Made by a program: the position numbers and the translations under genes. DNA of 64,000 nt, taken from positions 1 to 64,000 of the forward strand of contig RAYB01000012.1 in NCBI GenBank assembly GCA_003669055.1, written 5' to 3'. The notes beneath the pieces are model-generated. The model searched no databases and was not told the DNA's origin. It worked only from the letters and a program-made list of their open reading frames with translations. Each line of letters starts with the position of its first letter. Position 1 is the stretch's first letter. The stretch is from a bacterium 1XD21-70. GTDB taxonomy: Bacteria; Bacillota; Clostridia; Lachnospirales; Lachnospiraceae. Shown here piece by piece: positions 17,891 through 26,273 of the stretch.

Positions 17891-18397
17891 ATGCCTCAAT
17901 ACATCCCTATATCTGGCACAATTCTTCAGATAGAACCACAAAATACCATTTCCTCACAGGACTGCTGCAGCCTGAACCTAACGCTGCAGACCGATAGCCA
18001 GGGTCCTGTCCAGATTATTTTGACCGGGTCTACCTATGTCCCTGGCTGCCAGCCTCTAACAGCGAACAGCCAAGTGACCTGTTTTTACTCGCCTCTGGCC
18101 CCTGTCCCCCTCATCTATCCGCCCCAGTACCGTGCACTGGCTGTTGTGCCCACCCCGAACGGCACCCAAGTTGCCCTGGATGTATTTACTTGGGTTCCTC
18201 ATAACAGCCAGTTTGCCAACCCGGGCGATACCCTCCGCCTGAACCTTTCATCCCAGACGGATTTCTCCCTCCCTAACGGCCAGCCCTTTGCCGGCTCTCC
18301 ATCCGGCCATCTGATGTTAGTGACATACCATGCCTCCACCCGCAGCATCCCTGCCCAGGCTACCCCGGACAAAATCGTGGTGTTTTGCGGAATCTGA
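17891..18397 (+). CDS. Conserved hypothetical beta-rich protein, 168 aa
   Basis: GGAGGTTCTT precedes ATG 17891. The protein is strand-rich with little charge, has 'YIPISGTILQI', two adjacent cysteines ('QDCCSLNLTLQTD'), and 'VPLIYPPQYRALAVV' in the middle, and ends 'KIVVFCGI'. I believe similar proteins occur in other Lachnospiraceae, where the 'PLIYPPQY' stretch is conserved, but I know no function. There is no signal peptide. The short gap to the divergent lipoprotein gene suggests shared promoter space only. It could be a spore- or surface-associated protein; that is speculation. Confidence 0.75.
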   Translation: MPQYIPISGTILQIEPQNTISSQDCCSLNLTLQTDSQGPVQIILTGSTYVPGCQPLTANSQVTCFYSPLAPVPLIYPPQYRALAVVPTPNGTQVALDVFTWVPHNSQFANPGDTLRLNLSSQTDFSLPNGQPFAGSPSGHLMLVTYHASTRSIPAQATPDKIVVFCGI

Positions 18398-18405
18398 CCT
18401 TCCCT

Positions 18406-19155
18406 TTACCTTCCCTGCCCAATACAAATGGCAAGGAAGTGGATCCTAGGGATCCCTGCTGCCCGCAGCACCCGCGAGCATGCCTCTATGGTGCTCCCTG
18501 TCGTATAGATGTCATCGACCAGCACCACGCAATGCGGAAGCCTTTCCCTCCCTCCTGCCTGGTACCGGGGATGGATCCGAAAGGCTTCCTGCAGGTTTTT
18601 CAGCCTCTCCTGCGGGTTCAGCGCCCTTTGAGGCGCCGTCTTCCTCCCCCGTACCAAAACCTGGCTGTCTACCGGCAGTTCCCATTCCCGGCTTAGGCGT
18701 TTTGCCAGTTCTTCTGCCTGGTTATATCCCCTTTCCCTCCGCCGGGAAGGGTGCACCGGCACCGGCACCAATACATCTGCCTGCCAGGAATCGACCAGCT
18801 TGCCAAAACGCAATGCCATCGCAGCACTGTAAAAATCAAGGTACTCCCGTTTATTTTTATACTTGATTGCTGCCATGGAATGCCTGGCCGCCTCATTATA
18901 GTTCAAAAGCGCTGCCCCGGAATCAAATGTCCTTCGGTGGCGCATACAATCCAGGCAGTATTCTGCCTGTTCCCCATGGACTTCCTTCCCGCATCTTAAA
19001 CATACCGGCTGCTTCACCGGAGCCAATCTGTCCGCACAAAACGGACAGATCAATTCTCCCACCGGCTCCACAATCTTCCCGCAGACCGGGCATGTGCGTG
19101 GGAAAAGCAGGTCTGCGAATTTCCTTATCCCCTCATTGAGTATCTTATTCCCCGT
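18406..19155 (-). CDS. comF: ComF family protein (phosphoribosyltransferase), start codon uncertain
   Basis: ComFC-type proteins assist DNA uptake in competent cells. They pair an N-terminal zinc ribbon with a phosphoribosyltransferase fold. Seen here: 'LLFPRTCPVCGKIV', 'LICPFCADRL', 'PVCLRCGKEV', 'YCLDCMRHRR' (zinc ligands), then 'DVLVPVPVHPSRRRERGYNQ', and the PRPP loop 'VVLVDDIYTTGSTIEA'. The first Cys pair lies upstream of the only standard start (GTG 19069-19071). In frame, a good AAAGGAGG is followed six bases later by ACG (19153-19155). I therefore draw the gene from ACG as the most likely, non-standard or mutated, start. The alternative is a shorter protein, 18406-19071, lacking half of the zinc ribbon. 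It lies just downstream of recD2. Confidence 0.8.
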   Translation of the reverse strand, partial: TGNKILNEGIRKFADLLFPRTCPVCGKIVEPVGELICPFCADRLAPVKQPVCLRCGKEVHGEQAEYCLDCMRHRRTFDSGAALLNYNEAARHSMAAIKYKNKREYLDFYSAAMALRFGKLVDSWQADVLVPVPVHPSRRRERGYNQAEELAKRLSREWELPVDSQVLVRGRKTAPQRALNPQERLKNLQEAFRIHPRYQAGGRERLPHCVVLVDDIYTTGSTIEACSRVLRAAGIPRIHFLAICIGQGR

Positions 19156-19183
19156 ATTTTTCCTCCTTTCCGGTTTCCCCTAT

Positions 19184-21421
19184 TCACGAATCCGCCATAA
19201 TCTCACGGATCCTTTCTCCCAGCCCCGTATACCGCTTTTGTTCTGCCTCGTTGTCCACCATCATCTGGAACATATCCGGAATCCCCACCAGGCAGACACA
19301 ACGCCTGGCGCGGGTAACTGCCGTATAGATCAGGTTCCTTGTCATCAGCATACGCGGCCCTGAATGGACAGGGATCACTACTGCCGGATACTCGCTGCCC
19401 TGGGATTTATGTATCGTAATCGCATAGGCCAGTTCCAGTTCTTCCAGGTTCCGGAATGAGTAATCCACCATGCGCCCCTCGTCAAACTCTACCGTCATTT
19501 CCTCAGAAAAGGTGTTAATCTCCCGGATAATCCCGATATCCCCGTTAAACACCCCGGTACCCGTATCTGCCACTCCTCCACGGCTGCCCCGTACCTGCCA
19601 TTCCAGCTGATAGTTATTCTTCACCTGCATCACCTTATCGCCGACACGGTAAACCGTGCCGCCGTACTCCTTCTCCGTCTTCGATGATGCCCTCGGATTT
19701 AACTGCTCCTGCAAGACCCCGTTCAAGCGTTCCACCCCTAGGGCACCTTTCCGCATCGGCGTCATGATCTGGATATCAAACGGGTCTGCATGGACATAGC
19801 CGGGCAGCTTATCCTTCACCAGGGCTGTCATGGAACGGATAATGGCATCCGGCTGTTCCCCACGGATAAAAAGGAAATCCCGGCTGCGCCGGCCGAGGGG
19901 AATCTGTTCCCCGGCGTTAATCCTGTGTGCATTGACAATGATGTCACTCTCTGCTGCCTGCCGGAAAATGCGGTTCAGGCTTACTACAGGGAAGCCTCCT
20001 GATTCAATCATGTCTCGCAGCACATTTCCTGCGCCTACGCTGGGCAGCTGGTTCATATCCCCCACCAAAATCAGCCTTGTCCCCGGCGATATGGCTTTTA
20101 GCAATGCATGCATCAGATAAATATCCACCATCGAGGTCTCATCGATAATGACGGCATCCGCCTCCAGCGGATTCTCCTCCCCACGCTCAAAATGCATCCC
20201 CGATGTACCGTTATCCTCATCCGGCACCCCGTTTAATTCCAGCAGGCGGTGGATTGTCTTCGCCTCATATCCGGTAGCCTCCGTCATCCGCTTTGCCGCC
20301 CTCCCCGTTGGGGCCGCCAGCAGGATCTCCATCCCTTCCTGCTCAAAATACCGGATGATCGTATTGATCGTTGTCGTCTTTCCGGTTCCCGGGCCGCCTG
20401 TTATGACCAGGAGGCCGCTATTCACCGCCCGGATCACCGCCTGGATCTGCATCTCGTCTGCCTCGATCCCCTCTTCCCTGCAGATCTCCTCCAGCTTGCT
20501 GCGAACCGCCTCTTCCGGCTCTGTCCCCCTGATGTTTAAATCGTGCAGCATACGGGCAGCATTCAGTTCCATATAGTAGTACTGTGCTGCATAGATATGG
20601 CGGCCGGGATCCCCTCCCTCCCCTATCTTCACCATAATCTTTTTCTCCATCTGCAGATCCATCAGATGCTTTTCCATCGCACCCGCCTTTACGCAAAGAA
20701 GTTCGGAAGCACTGTTTAACAGTTCCTCCTGGGGAAGATAGGTATGTCCGTTTGCCACGGACTGCAGCAGGCAATAGAATATTCCGCTGCGTATCCGGTA
20801 GTCCGAATCCGCCACAATCCCTACCCGCTGGGCAATTTCATCTGCAATCTTAAACCCAACACCCTGGATATCATCTGCCAGCCTATAAGGGTTTTCCTTG
20901 ATAATCCCATAAAGCGCCGGCCCATATTGCTGATAAATCTTCAAAGCCAGGTTCATGGATATCCCATATTGCTGGAGAAAAATCATCGCCTGGCGCATCT
21001 CCTTCTTTTCTTCCATCTGCCCGGCGATCGACCTTGCCAGCTTTTCGCTGACCCCTTTTACCTCTGCCAGCCGTTCCGGCTCCTCCTCCACAATCCGGAA
21101 GGTATCTGCTTTAAAACGCCGCACAATCCTTGCTGCCAAGGCCGCCCCCACCCCTTTGACGGCACCGGAACCCAGGTAGCGTTCCATCGACATCGTATCC
21201 TCCGGCGCTTTCAGTTCGTAGCTTTCTACCTGCAGCTGCTCCCCATAGATCGGGTGCTCCACCATCCGCCCTTCTGCCTCGACCAGATCCCCTTCATTGA
21301 TATAAGGGAATGTGCCCACAAGCACATAATCTTCCCCGTCCCACCCCGCCTCTAAAACGGTATAGCCGTTTTCCTCATTCCGGAATTTTATTTTTTCTAC
21401 GTATCCTTTCACTGTTGCCAT
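19184..21421 (-). CDS. recD2: ATP-dependent DNA helicase RecD2
   Basis: RecD2 is a 5'-3' superfamily 1B helicase that works without RecBC in DNA repair. The 745-aa protein has the N-terminal OB-like and helix-hairpin-helix region ('GAVKGVGAALAARIV', 'EVKGVSEKLARSIAG'), Walker A 'ITGGPGTGKTTTINTII', 'IIDETSMVDIYLMHALL' (motif II), 'VGDMNQLPSVGAGNVL' (motif III) and the C-terminal 'AYAITIHKSQGSEYPAVVIP' with 'NLIYTAVTRARR' (motifs V and VI). The length is typical of Firmicutes RecD2. It is probably co-transcribed with the downstream comF gene. Confidence 0.95.
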   Translation of the reverse strand: MATVKGYVEKIKFRNEENGYTVLEAGWDGEDYVLVGTFPYINEGDLVEAEGRMVEHPIYGEQLQVESYELKAPEDTMSMERYLGSGAVKGVGAALAARIVRRFKADTFRIVEEEPERLAEVKGVSEKLARSIAGQMEEKKEMRQAMIFLQQYGISMNLALKIYQQYGPALYGIIKENPYRLADDIQGVGFKIADEIAQRVGIVADSDYRIRSGIFYCLLQSVANGHTYLPQEELLNSASELLCVKAGAMEKHLMDLQMEKKIMVKIGEGGDPGRHIYAAQYYYMELNAARMLHDLNIRGTEPEEAVRSKLEEICREEGIEADEMQIQAVIRAVNSGLLVITGGPGTGKTTTINTIIRYFEQEGMEILLAAPTGRAAKRMTEATGYEAKTIHRLLELNGVPDEDNGTSGMHFERGEENPLEADAVIIDETSMVDIYLMHALLKAISPGTRLILVGDMNQLPSVGAGNVLRDMIESGGFPVVSLNRIFRQAAESDIIVNAHRINAGEQIPLGRRSRDFLFIRGEQPDAIIRSMTALVKDKLPGYVHADPFDIQIMTPMRKGALGVERLNGVLQEQLNPRASSKTEKEYGGTVYRVGDKVMQVKNNYQLEWQVRGSRGGVADTGTGVFNGDIGIIREINTFSEEMTVEFDEGRMVDYSFRNLEELELAYAITIHKSQGSEYPAVVIPVHSGPRMLMTRNLIYTAVTRARRCVCLVGIPDMFQMMVDNEAEQKRYTGLGERIREIMADS

Positions 21422-21478
21422 CTTTGCACCGCCTGCCCTGGTTCTGTGATCTGCACAAAAGCGAATTCATCCTATCAA

Positions 21479-21512
21479 AAAACCCCCGCGCCATTCCCGG
21501 TGCGGGGTCTCT
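21479..21512 (-). terminator. Terminator after mreB
   Basis: On the minus strand CCCCGCACC pairs with GGCGCGGGG around a short loop and is followed by a T run (TTTTTTG). It lies between the mreB stop (21555) and recD2 start (21421), so recD2 needs its own promoter or read-through. Confidence 0.85.
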
Positions 21513-21554
21513 CTTACCCATTTTCACACACCGGCCATAACCGGCCGGAACATT

Positions 21555-22559
21555 TTAGTACTCATGTCCCCTGACATCCCCATGCTGGAACTCAATATAT
21601 TTGCCGGTGCCGATTGCCACTGCCGTCAGCGGATCCTCCGCTACCATAGTCGTAATGCCGGATTTCTCCTCAATCAGCTGATCCAGGCCGTTTAACAGCG
21701 CCCCGCCGCCGGTCATCACAATCCCACGGTCAAAAATATCCGCCGCCAATTCCGGCGGGGTCCGCTCCAATACGTTATGCACAGCATCCACAATCTGCAT
21801 CGCCGGTTCCCGCAGCGCCTCTAGTGTCTCGTCGGAAGTCACCACAATCGTCTTCGGAAGCCCGGTTACCAGGTTTCTCCCCCGCACCTCCATGGTCAGG
21901 ACCTCCGGCCTCCGGTAAGCTGCCCCTATATTGATCTTAATCTCCTCCGCCGTGCGCTCACCTATCAGGAGATTATGCTTCTTCCTCATGTACCGGACCA
22001 GCGCCTCGTCAAAATCATCGCCCGCAACCTTGATGGAGGTGCTCACCACCGGGCCGCCCAGGGAAATCACTGCAATGTCTGCCGTGCCGCCCCCAATGTC
22101 CACGATCATGTTGCCGCACGCCTTGGCAATGTCAATGCCGGCGCCGATCGCCGCCGCAACCGGCTCTTCGATGATCGCCACGTCCCTTGCCCCGGCATTA
22201 TAGGTGGCATCCTCGACCGCCTTCCGCTCGACTTCTGTCGCCCCGCTGGGGATGCACACAGCGATGCGCGGCTTGCGCAGTGTACGTTTGCCGACTGCCT
22301 TGGTGATAAAATATTTCAGCATCTTCTCCGTCACTGTATAGTCGGAGATCACCCCCTGGCGCAGAGGGCGGATCGCAACGATATTGCCCGGGGTCCTGCC
22401 AATCATCAGCCGGGCTTCCTCTCCAATCGCCATAATCTTATTGGAATCCCGGTCAATCGCCACCACAGACGGCTCCTTTAACACCACTCCTTTTCCCTTG
22501 ATATATACCAAAATACTTGCCGTTCCTAAATCAATTCCAATGTCATTGGATACCAACAT
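21555..22559 (-). CDS. mreB: Rod shape-determining protein, MreB/Mbl actin homologue
   Basis: MreB-type actins form membrane-associated filaments that guide lateral cell-wall synthesis. The 334-aa protein has the phosphate 1 loop 'DIGIDLGTASILVYIKGKG', 'EEPVAAAIGAGID', phosphate 2 'MIVDIGGGTADIAVISLGG', 'SDETLEAL', and the adenosine motif 'IVMTGGGALLNGLDQLI'. It stands alone without mreC/mreD, which is more typical of Mbl or MreBH paralogues than of the mreBCD copy; the symbol is therefore approximate. It has its own terminator. Confidence 0.93.
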   Translation of the reverse strand: MLVSNDIGIDLGTASILVYIKGKGVVLKEPSVVAIDRDSNKIMAIGEEARLMIGRTPGNIVAIRPLRQGVISDYTVTEKMLKYFITKAVGKRTLRKPRIAVCIPSGATEVERKAVEDATYNAGARDVAIIEEPVAAAIGAGIDIAKACGNMIVDIGGGTADIAVISLGGPVVSTSIKVAGDDFDEALVRYMRKKHNLLIGERTAEEIKINIGAAYRRPEVLTMEVRGRNLVTGLPKTIVVTSDETLEALREPAMQIVDAVHNVLERTPPELAADIFDRGIVMTGGGALLNGLDQLIEEKSGITTMVAEDPLTAVAIGTGKYIEFQHGDVRGHEY

Positions 22560-22756
22560 TCTTGTTCTTCCTCCTGCTTGTTCCTTCCAATTCCGTTATC
22601 TACAGTATTTACAATATTTCCACATATCAACCATAAATCATGATACAATATTTTGTTCCTTGATTTTCCTTTTATTATATACAAAGATACCCTATTTTGA
22701 AAGGGTTTTTTTATTTTTTATTTTGTTTATATTTTTTTTATTGTGGAGACACATTT

Positions 22757-22784
22757 TTGACACAAATATTCTTTATACTATAGT
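22757..22784 (+). promoter_or_regulatory. Plus-strand promoter in the mreB-feoA gap
   Basis: TTGACA at 22757-22762, a 16-base spacer and TATAGT at 22779-22784. It points towards the hairpin-rich stretch at 22787-22973 and the feoA gene at 23040. Confidence 0.6.
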
Positions 22785-22786
22785 TA

Positions 22787-22973
22787 CATTATCCGAAAGG
22801 ATAATGAGCCTTTGTTTCAAGTTAACACTTGAAATTGTAAAGCTTTTTCATACTCATACCTGCCAGAAGCAATTCTGGCAGGCCCCCCTAAAACCATTTT
22901 CTTTTATTTGTATACCTACCATTCCCAAAAGTAATGCAAGAAACCCACCGACCCCTCGGTGGGTTTCTTGCAT
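22787..22973 (+). ncRNA. Candidate structured small RNA or feoA leader
   Basis: Downstream of a TTGACA/TATAGT promoter come three clean hairpins: 22787-22806 (CATTATCC, GAAA loop), 22815-22834 (TTTCAAGT, TAAC loop) and 22859-22882 (CCTGCCAGAA, GCAA loop). An 18-bp stem at 22934-22973 (ATGCAAGAAACCCACCGA arm) with TTTCTT in its 3' arm may terminate. Two loops are GNRA tetraloops, a strong sign of a functional RNA fold. There is no ORF or ribosome binding site across it. It could be an independent small RNA or an untranslated leader of feoA. I cannot match it to a known family. The rest of the 22560-23039 gap is AT-rich mreB promoter space. Confidence 0.45.
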
Positions 22974-23039
22974 GTGAATCACATTCCTCTTCTTCCCTGC
23001 ATATACTGCCTGCAACAGCACTCATAAAAAGCGGTTCCC

Positions 23040-23282
23040 ATGACCCTGCCCTTAAATTATGCAAAACCCGGCGAGCACCTCCGCATCGTATGGATCGCCA
23101 GCGAACCCCGGACGAAACTGCAGCTTGCCCAGGCCGGCTTTATCCCCGGGGAAACCCTCTCCTGCGTGCAGCGGCCCTCCCGGGGCGGCATGGGCGCGTA
23201 CCGGATCCAAAATTCCGTCATTGCCATCCGCCGGGAACGCGCCAATGAAATCTTTGTGGAAATCCCTAACCGGAAAAACTAA
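23040..23282 (+). CDS. FeoA family protein, stand-alone
   Basis: FeoA is a small SH3-like cytosolic protein that interacts with the ferrous iron transporter FeoB. The 80-aa sequence shows the fold's typical pattern: 'GEHLRIVWIAS', 'KLQLAQAGFIPGETLSCVQR' and 'YRIQNSVIAIRRERANEIFV'. No feoB follows; the next ORF is a minus-strand 41-aa membrane peptide. The ribosome binding site is weak (no AGGAGG before ATG 23040). An upstream structured region may control expression. It is probably an orphan FeoA-domain protein. Confidence 0.8.
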   Translation: MTLPLNYAKPGEHLRIVWIASEPRTKLQLAQAGFIPGETLSCVQRPSRGGMGAYRIQNSVIAIRRERANEIFVEIPNRKN

Positions 23283-23292
23283 CGAGGAGTTA

Positions 23293-23418
23293 TTAATCGT
23301 CCTCGTCCTCTTCCTCCATCGCTATCACGGCCGCGCTGCTCGCCACAGTCGTCACGGCAGCCACCACTGCAAAGATGATAATCAGCAGCACACCACCCAT
23401 AAAATACAACAATTCCAT
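23293..23418 (-). CDS. Single-pass membrane peptide with acidic tail, 41 aa
   Basis: ATG 23416-23418 has GGAGG seven bases upstream. The peptide is a long hydrophobic helix ('GGVLLIIIFAVVAAVTTVA', about residues 8-33) followed by 'MEEEDEDD' and a stop. It is too short for a default ORF filter. The ribosome binding site and clean TM-plus-charged-tail design argue that it is real. It converges on feoA, with only ten bases between the stops. The function is unknown. Small FeoB-associated membrane proteins exist, but I have no evidence that this is one. Confidence 0.65.
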   Translation of the reverse strand: MELLYFMGGVLLIIIFAVVAAVTTVASSAAVIAMEEEDEDD

Positions 23419-23552
23419 CTCTTTTCCTCCTACATTTCACACTACAACTATAACCAAGTATAGCACAATCTGCCTGGAAATTCAATTGCCATCTGAGCCC
23501 TTTCCTCCGTCAGCCGGACAGCCTCCTGCGGGCGCTTACGTTTTCCGGGCAA

Positions 23553-24149
23553 TCACCCCTGCCCAAACTGCTGCTCCATCTGTTCTTTCACTGCGTCTTC
23601 ACAATAGCGCATCGCTTCAAGCGTCTTTGCAAGCAATTCATCCAGTTCCCATCCCAGCTGTTCTGCCCCTTTGCGGATGATATCCCGGGAGCAGCCCGCT
23701 GCAAACCTCTTGTCCTTGAACTTCTTCTTCAGGCTGGACACTTCCATGTCCTGGCAGCTTTTAGAAGGGCGCATCTTTGCTGCCGCCCCAATCAGCCCTG
23801 TCAGTTCATCTACCGCAAACAGCACTTTCTCCATCGTGTGCACCGGCTCCACCTCACTGCAGATCCCATAGCCGTGAGAGCAGACGGAACGGATCATATC
23901 CTCCCCCACGCCCCCGGCAGCCAGCAGTTCAGGCGCCTTCTGGCAATGCTGCTTTGGATACTGTTCAAAATCAATATCATGGAGCAATCCCGTGATCCCC
24001 CAGTAATCCTCCTCTGTGCCATAACCAAGTTCCCTCGCAAACCACCGCATAACACCCTCCACGGTCAGTCCGTGCAGGATATGGAATTCCTCCTGGTTAT
24101 ATTGCTTTAAAAGTGCCAGCGCCGCTTCTCTAGTAACCTTGCTTTCCAT
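23553..24149 (-). CDS. HD-domain phosphohydrolase
   Basis: The 198-aa protein carries an HD-type metal-binding arrangement: an early His in 'FHILHGLTVEG' (residues 22-32), 'ITGLLHDIDFEQYP' with the HD pair at about 57-58, 'SVCSHGYG' and 'VLFAVDELTGLI' with the final Asp near 115. This is the small HD hydrolase type common in Clostridia (HDIG-like), acting on an unknown phosphate ester or nucleotide. There is no membrane segment. It is preceded by about 146 bases of AT-rich intergenic DNA upstream. Confidence 0.85.
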   Translation of the reverse strand: MESKVTREAALALLKQYNQEEFHILHGLTVEGVMRWFARELGYGTEEDYWGITGLLHDIDFEQYPKQHCQKAPELLAAGGVGEDMIRSVCSHGYGICSEVEPVHTMEKVLFAVDELTGLIGAAAKMRPSKSCQDMEVSSLKKKFKDKRFAAGCSRDIIRKGAEQLGWELDELLAKTLEAMRYCEDAVKEQMEQQFGQG

Positions 24150-24295
24150 GCAGCCTTCCTCCTATATGCCTAAATATCGCCCGGATGCGGCAAGCGCATC
24201 AGTGATTCCCATTATATAACATTTTCCGGGATTTGTTAAGCCGGTAGTTTCATCCGGGATCCAAACAAAATCCAAAGACGCATAGGAAAACAGCC

Positions 24296-25897
24296 CTACA
24301 GCAATGGGGAGAGTAAGCGGCTCCCCTGCTCCCGGATCCTCACCCACAGGTCCCGTGCCTCATAGGCTTCTTTCGTCACCTCCCGGCACCGGGTTAGGTC
24401 ATCCAGGAAAATCTCCTCCAGCCGTTCCGTTGTCTCCTCATCATAGATAACCGCATTCACCTCAAAATTCAATTCAAAGCTGCGGATATCCATGTTGGCA
24501 GTACCATAGGAACTGACACGGCTGTCCACCATCACCCCCTTGGCATGGAGAAATCCGTTCTCATACGTATAACACTTGGCACCCGCATCCACCAGTTCGC
24601 CCACATAAGAATAAGTCGCCCAATAGACAAATGGGTGGTCAGGCTTACAGGGAACCATCAGCCGCACGTCAATCCCTGACCCCGCCGCAATCTTAAGGGC
24701 GCTCAAGACCGCATCATCCGGCACAAAATAAGGTGTCTGGATATAGATATGGTGCCTTGCCTTATGGAAAAGCCGGAGATAATTATCCCGCACCTGGGGG
24801 CGTTTTGAATCAGGGCCGCTCGCTATGACCTGGATTCCCACCAGGTTCCCGGAAAAACTTTTTTCAAAAATATCCTGGGCCGCCTCTGTGGGGCAGGCGT
24901 CCTCCAGGCAATCCCTGCCTTCTGGCCCAGCCTCCAAAAGCACCTCCTCTTCCGAAACCGTTTTGCCTTCGGGGACGGGAACCCCGCTTTTTCCCAGCTT
25001 GGTACAATCCATAAAATACCACCCGTTTAAAAACAGGTTTTCCTTTCCCGCATAATTCCAGTCCAGTGCAAAGCGGATCTGCAGGCTGATGGCAGCATCA
25101 CCGGTGATTTTTAAGTGGGTATCCCGCCAATACCCAAAGCGGGGGTTCTTCCCCAGATATTCCCTGCCAATATTAAAGCCTCCCACATACCCAACCCTGC
25201 CGTCAATCACCACAATCTTACGGTGGTTCCGGTAATTGACCCGCAAATTCAGCCTCCCCAGAAAAGGCGGGAAAAAGCAGGCTGTCCAAATGCCGGCCTG
25301 ACGCAGCTTTTGCCACTGGCTGCGCGGCATAAGCCTTGCTCCCATGCCGTCATAAAGGATCCTCACCTCCACGCCATGGCTTACCCGGTCCTTCAGTATA
25401 GGAATGATCGACCCGAACAGTTCATCGTCTTTAATAATGTAATATTGCATATGGATAAAATGCTTTGCCCCGGCCAGTTCCCGGCGCAGATCCTCGAACT
25501 TCTCCTCCCCGTCCGTAAAGATCTCCACCTTATTATCCAAAGTCAGCACAGCCCCTGCCTGTTCCAGGTTATAGCATACCAGGTCTGCATAATCTGCTGC
25601 CAGCGGATCCTCCAGGTACAAAACATCATTTTTCAGGATCCGTTCCTGCTGCCTGGCCGAGGAACTTAAGCGGTCTTCCACCTCTTTGATCCGGAACATT
25701 TTGCTTTTCTGGTAATCCTGGGCAAATACCAGGTAAAAGAAAAATCCAAACACAGGCACAAAATAAAGAATCAGAAGCCAGGTCCAGACTGCCTTCGGAT
25801 CCCGCCTCTGAAAAAATACAATCACTATGGATAAAATCAGGTTAAGCCAGAGCAAATGCCCCATAAGCCATTCCCACACCGCAACCACCTGCACCAT
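24296..25897 (-). CDS. cls: Cardiolipin synthase
   Basis: Cls joins two phosphatidylglycerol molecules to make cardiolipin in the membrane. The 533-aa protein has two N-terminal membrane helices (about residues 5-55) and two phospholipase D HxKxxxxD motifs: 'NHRKIVVIDGRVGYVGGFN' and 'LHAKGVMVDSRVSSYGTAN'. I take the second of two closely spaced ATGs (25895-25897) because GTGAGGA sits about six bases before it. The first ATG (25903) lies directly against that site. It follows the DUF4250 gene by about a dozen bases and is probably co-transcribed with it. Confidence 0.95.
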   Translation of the reverse strand: MVQVVAVWEWLMGHLLWLNLILSIVIVFFQRRDPKAVWTWLLILYFVPVFGFFFYLVFAQDYQKSKMFRIKEVEDRLSSSARQQERILKNDVLYLEDPLAADYADLVCYNLEQAGAVLTLDNKVEIFTDGEEKFEDLRRELAGAKHFIHMQYYIIKDDELFGSIIPILKDRVSHGVEVRILYDGMGARLMPRSQWQKLRQAGIWTACFFPPFLGRLNLRVNYRNHRKIVVIDGRVGYVGGFNIGREYLGKNPRFGYWRDTHLKITGDAAISLQIRFALDWNYAGKENLFLNGWYFMDCTKLGKSGVPVPEGKTVSEEEVLLEAGPEGRDCLEDACPTEAAQDIFEKSFSGNLVGIQVIASGPDSKRPQVRDNYLRLFHKARHHIYIQTPYFVPDDAVLSALKIAAGSGIDVRLMVPCKPDHPFVYWATYSYVGELVDAGAKCYTYENGFLHAKGVMVDSRVSSYGTANMDIRSFELNFEVNAVIYDEETTERLEEIFLDDLTRCREVTKEAYEARDLWVRIREQGSRLLSPLL

Positions 25898-25910
25898 CGC
25901 CATTCCTCAC

Positions 25911-26090
25911 CTACACAAACTGGTTTTTCTCCTTATCATAACGGTAATCCACCGCCTCCAGCTTCTGCCTCAGCTGCTCCCCATCAATCTCCTTACCCTC
26001 ACACAGAGCCTCCAACGACGGGTAAAAATCCCTCAGCTGTGTATTCACATAGCTTAACAGCATGATGGGATCCTTGGGAATTGTTTCCAT
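25911..26090 (-). CDS. DUF4250 family protein, 59 aa
   Basis: This small ORF starts at ATG 26088-26090, with AAGGAAGGTGG upstream, and stops at 25911. The sequence 'IPKDPIMLLSYVNTQLRDFY' followed by 'LEALCEGKEIDGEQL' and 'VDYRYDKEKNQFV' matches the DUF4250 pattern (xPKDPxMLLSxVNxxLRDxY...), a cytosolic alpha-helical family of unknown function widespread in gut Firmicutes and Bacteroidetes. It directly precedes cls. Confidence 0.88.
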   Translation of the reverse strand: METIPKDPIMLLSYVNTQLRDFYPSLEALCEGKEIDGEQLRQKLEAVDYRYDKEKNQFV

Positions 26091-26110
26091 AATACCACCT
26101 TCCTTTTTCC

Positions 26111-26201
26111 ATTGTATGATTGCCTACTGCCCTCAGTGAATAAGGGCAGGCGCCCCCCTTGTCCGCCGGGGGTATCTATGGTAATATTAAAATCATACAA
26201 T
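26111..26201. repeat. MITE-like element with 11-bp terminal inverted repeats
   Basis: ATTGTATGATT (26111-26121) and its exact complement AATCATACAAT (26191-26201) bracket about 70 bases. Inside are GCCCTCAGTGAATAAGGGC, which can fold, and a C-run/G-run hairpin (CCCCCC...GGGGG). The CCTCAGTG-AAGGG-CGCCCC stretch closely resembles arm A of the element at 7726-8000, so both probably belong to one dispersed repeat family. It lies in the divergent gap between DUF4250 and ansA. Confidence 0.65.
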
Positions 26202-26273
26202 GATTTTTCTAAAATGTAAAGAGCCCTTGGTTTTTGCAAGGCCGGCTTACATCCAGCCCAGAAAGGAGTTTTC

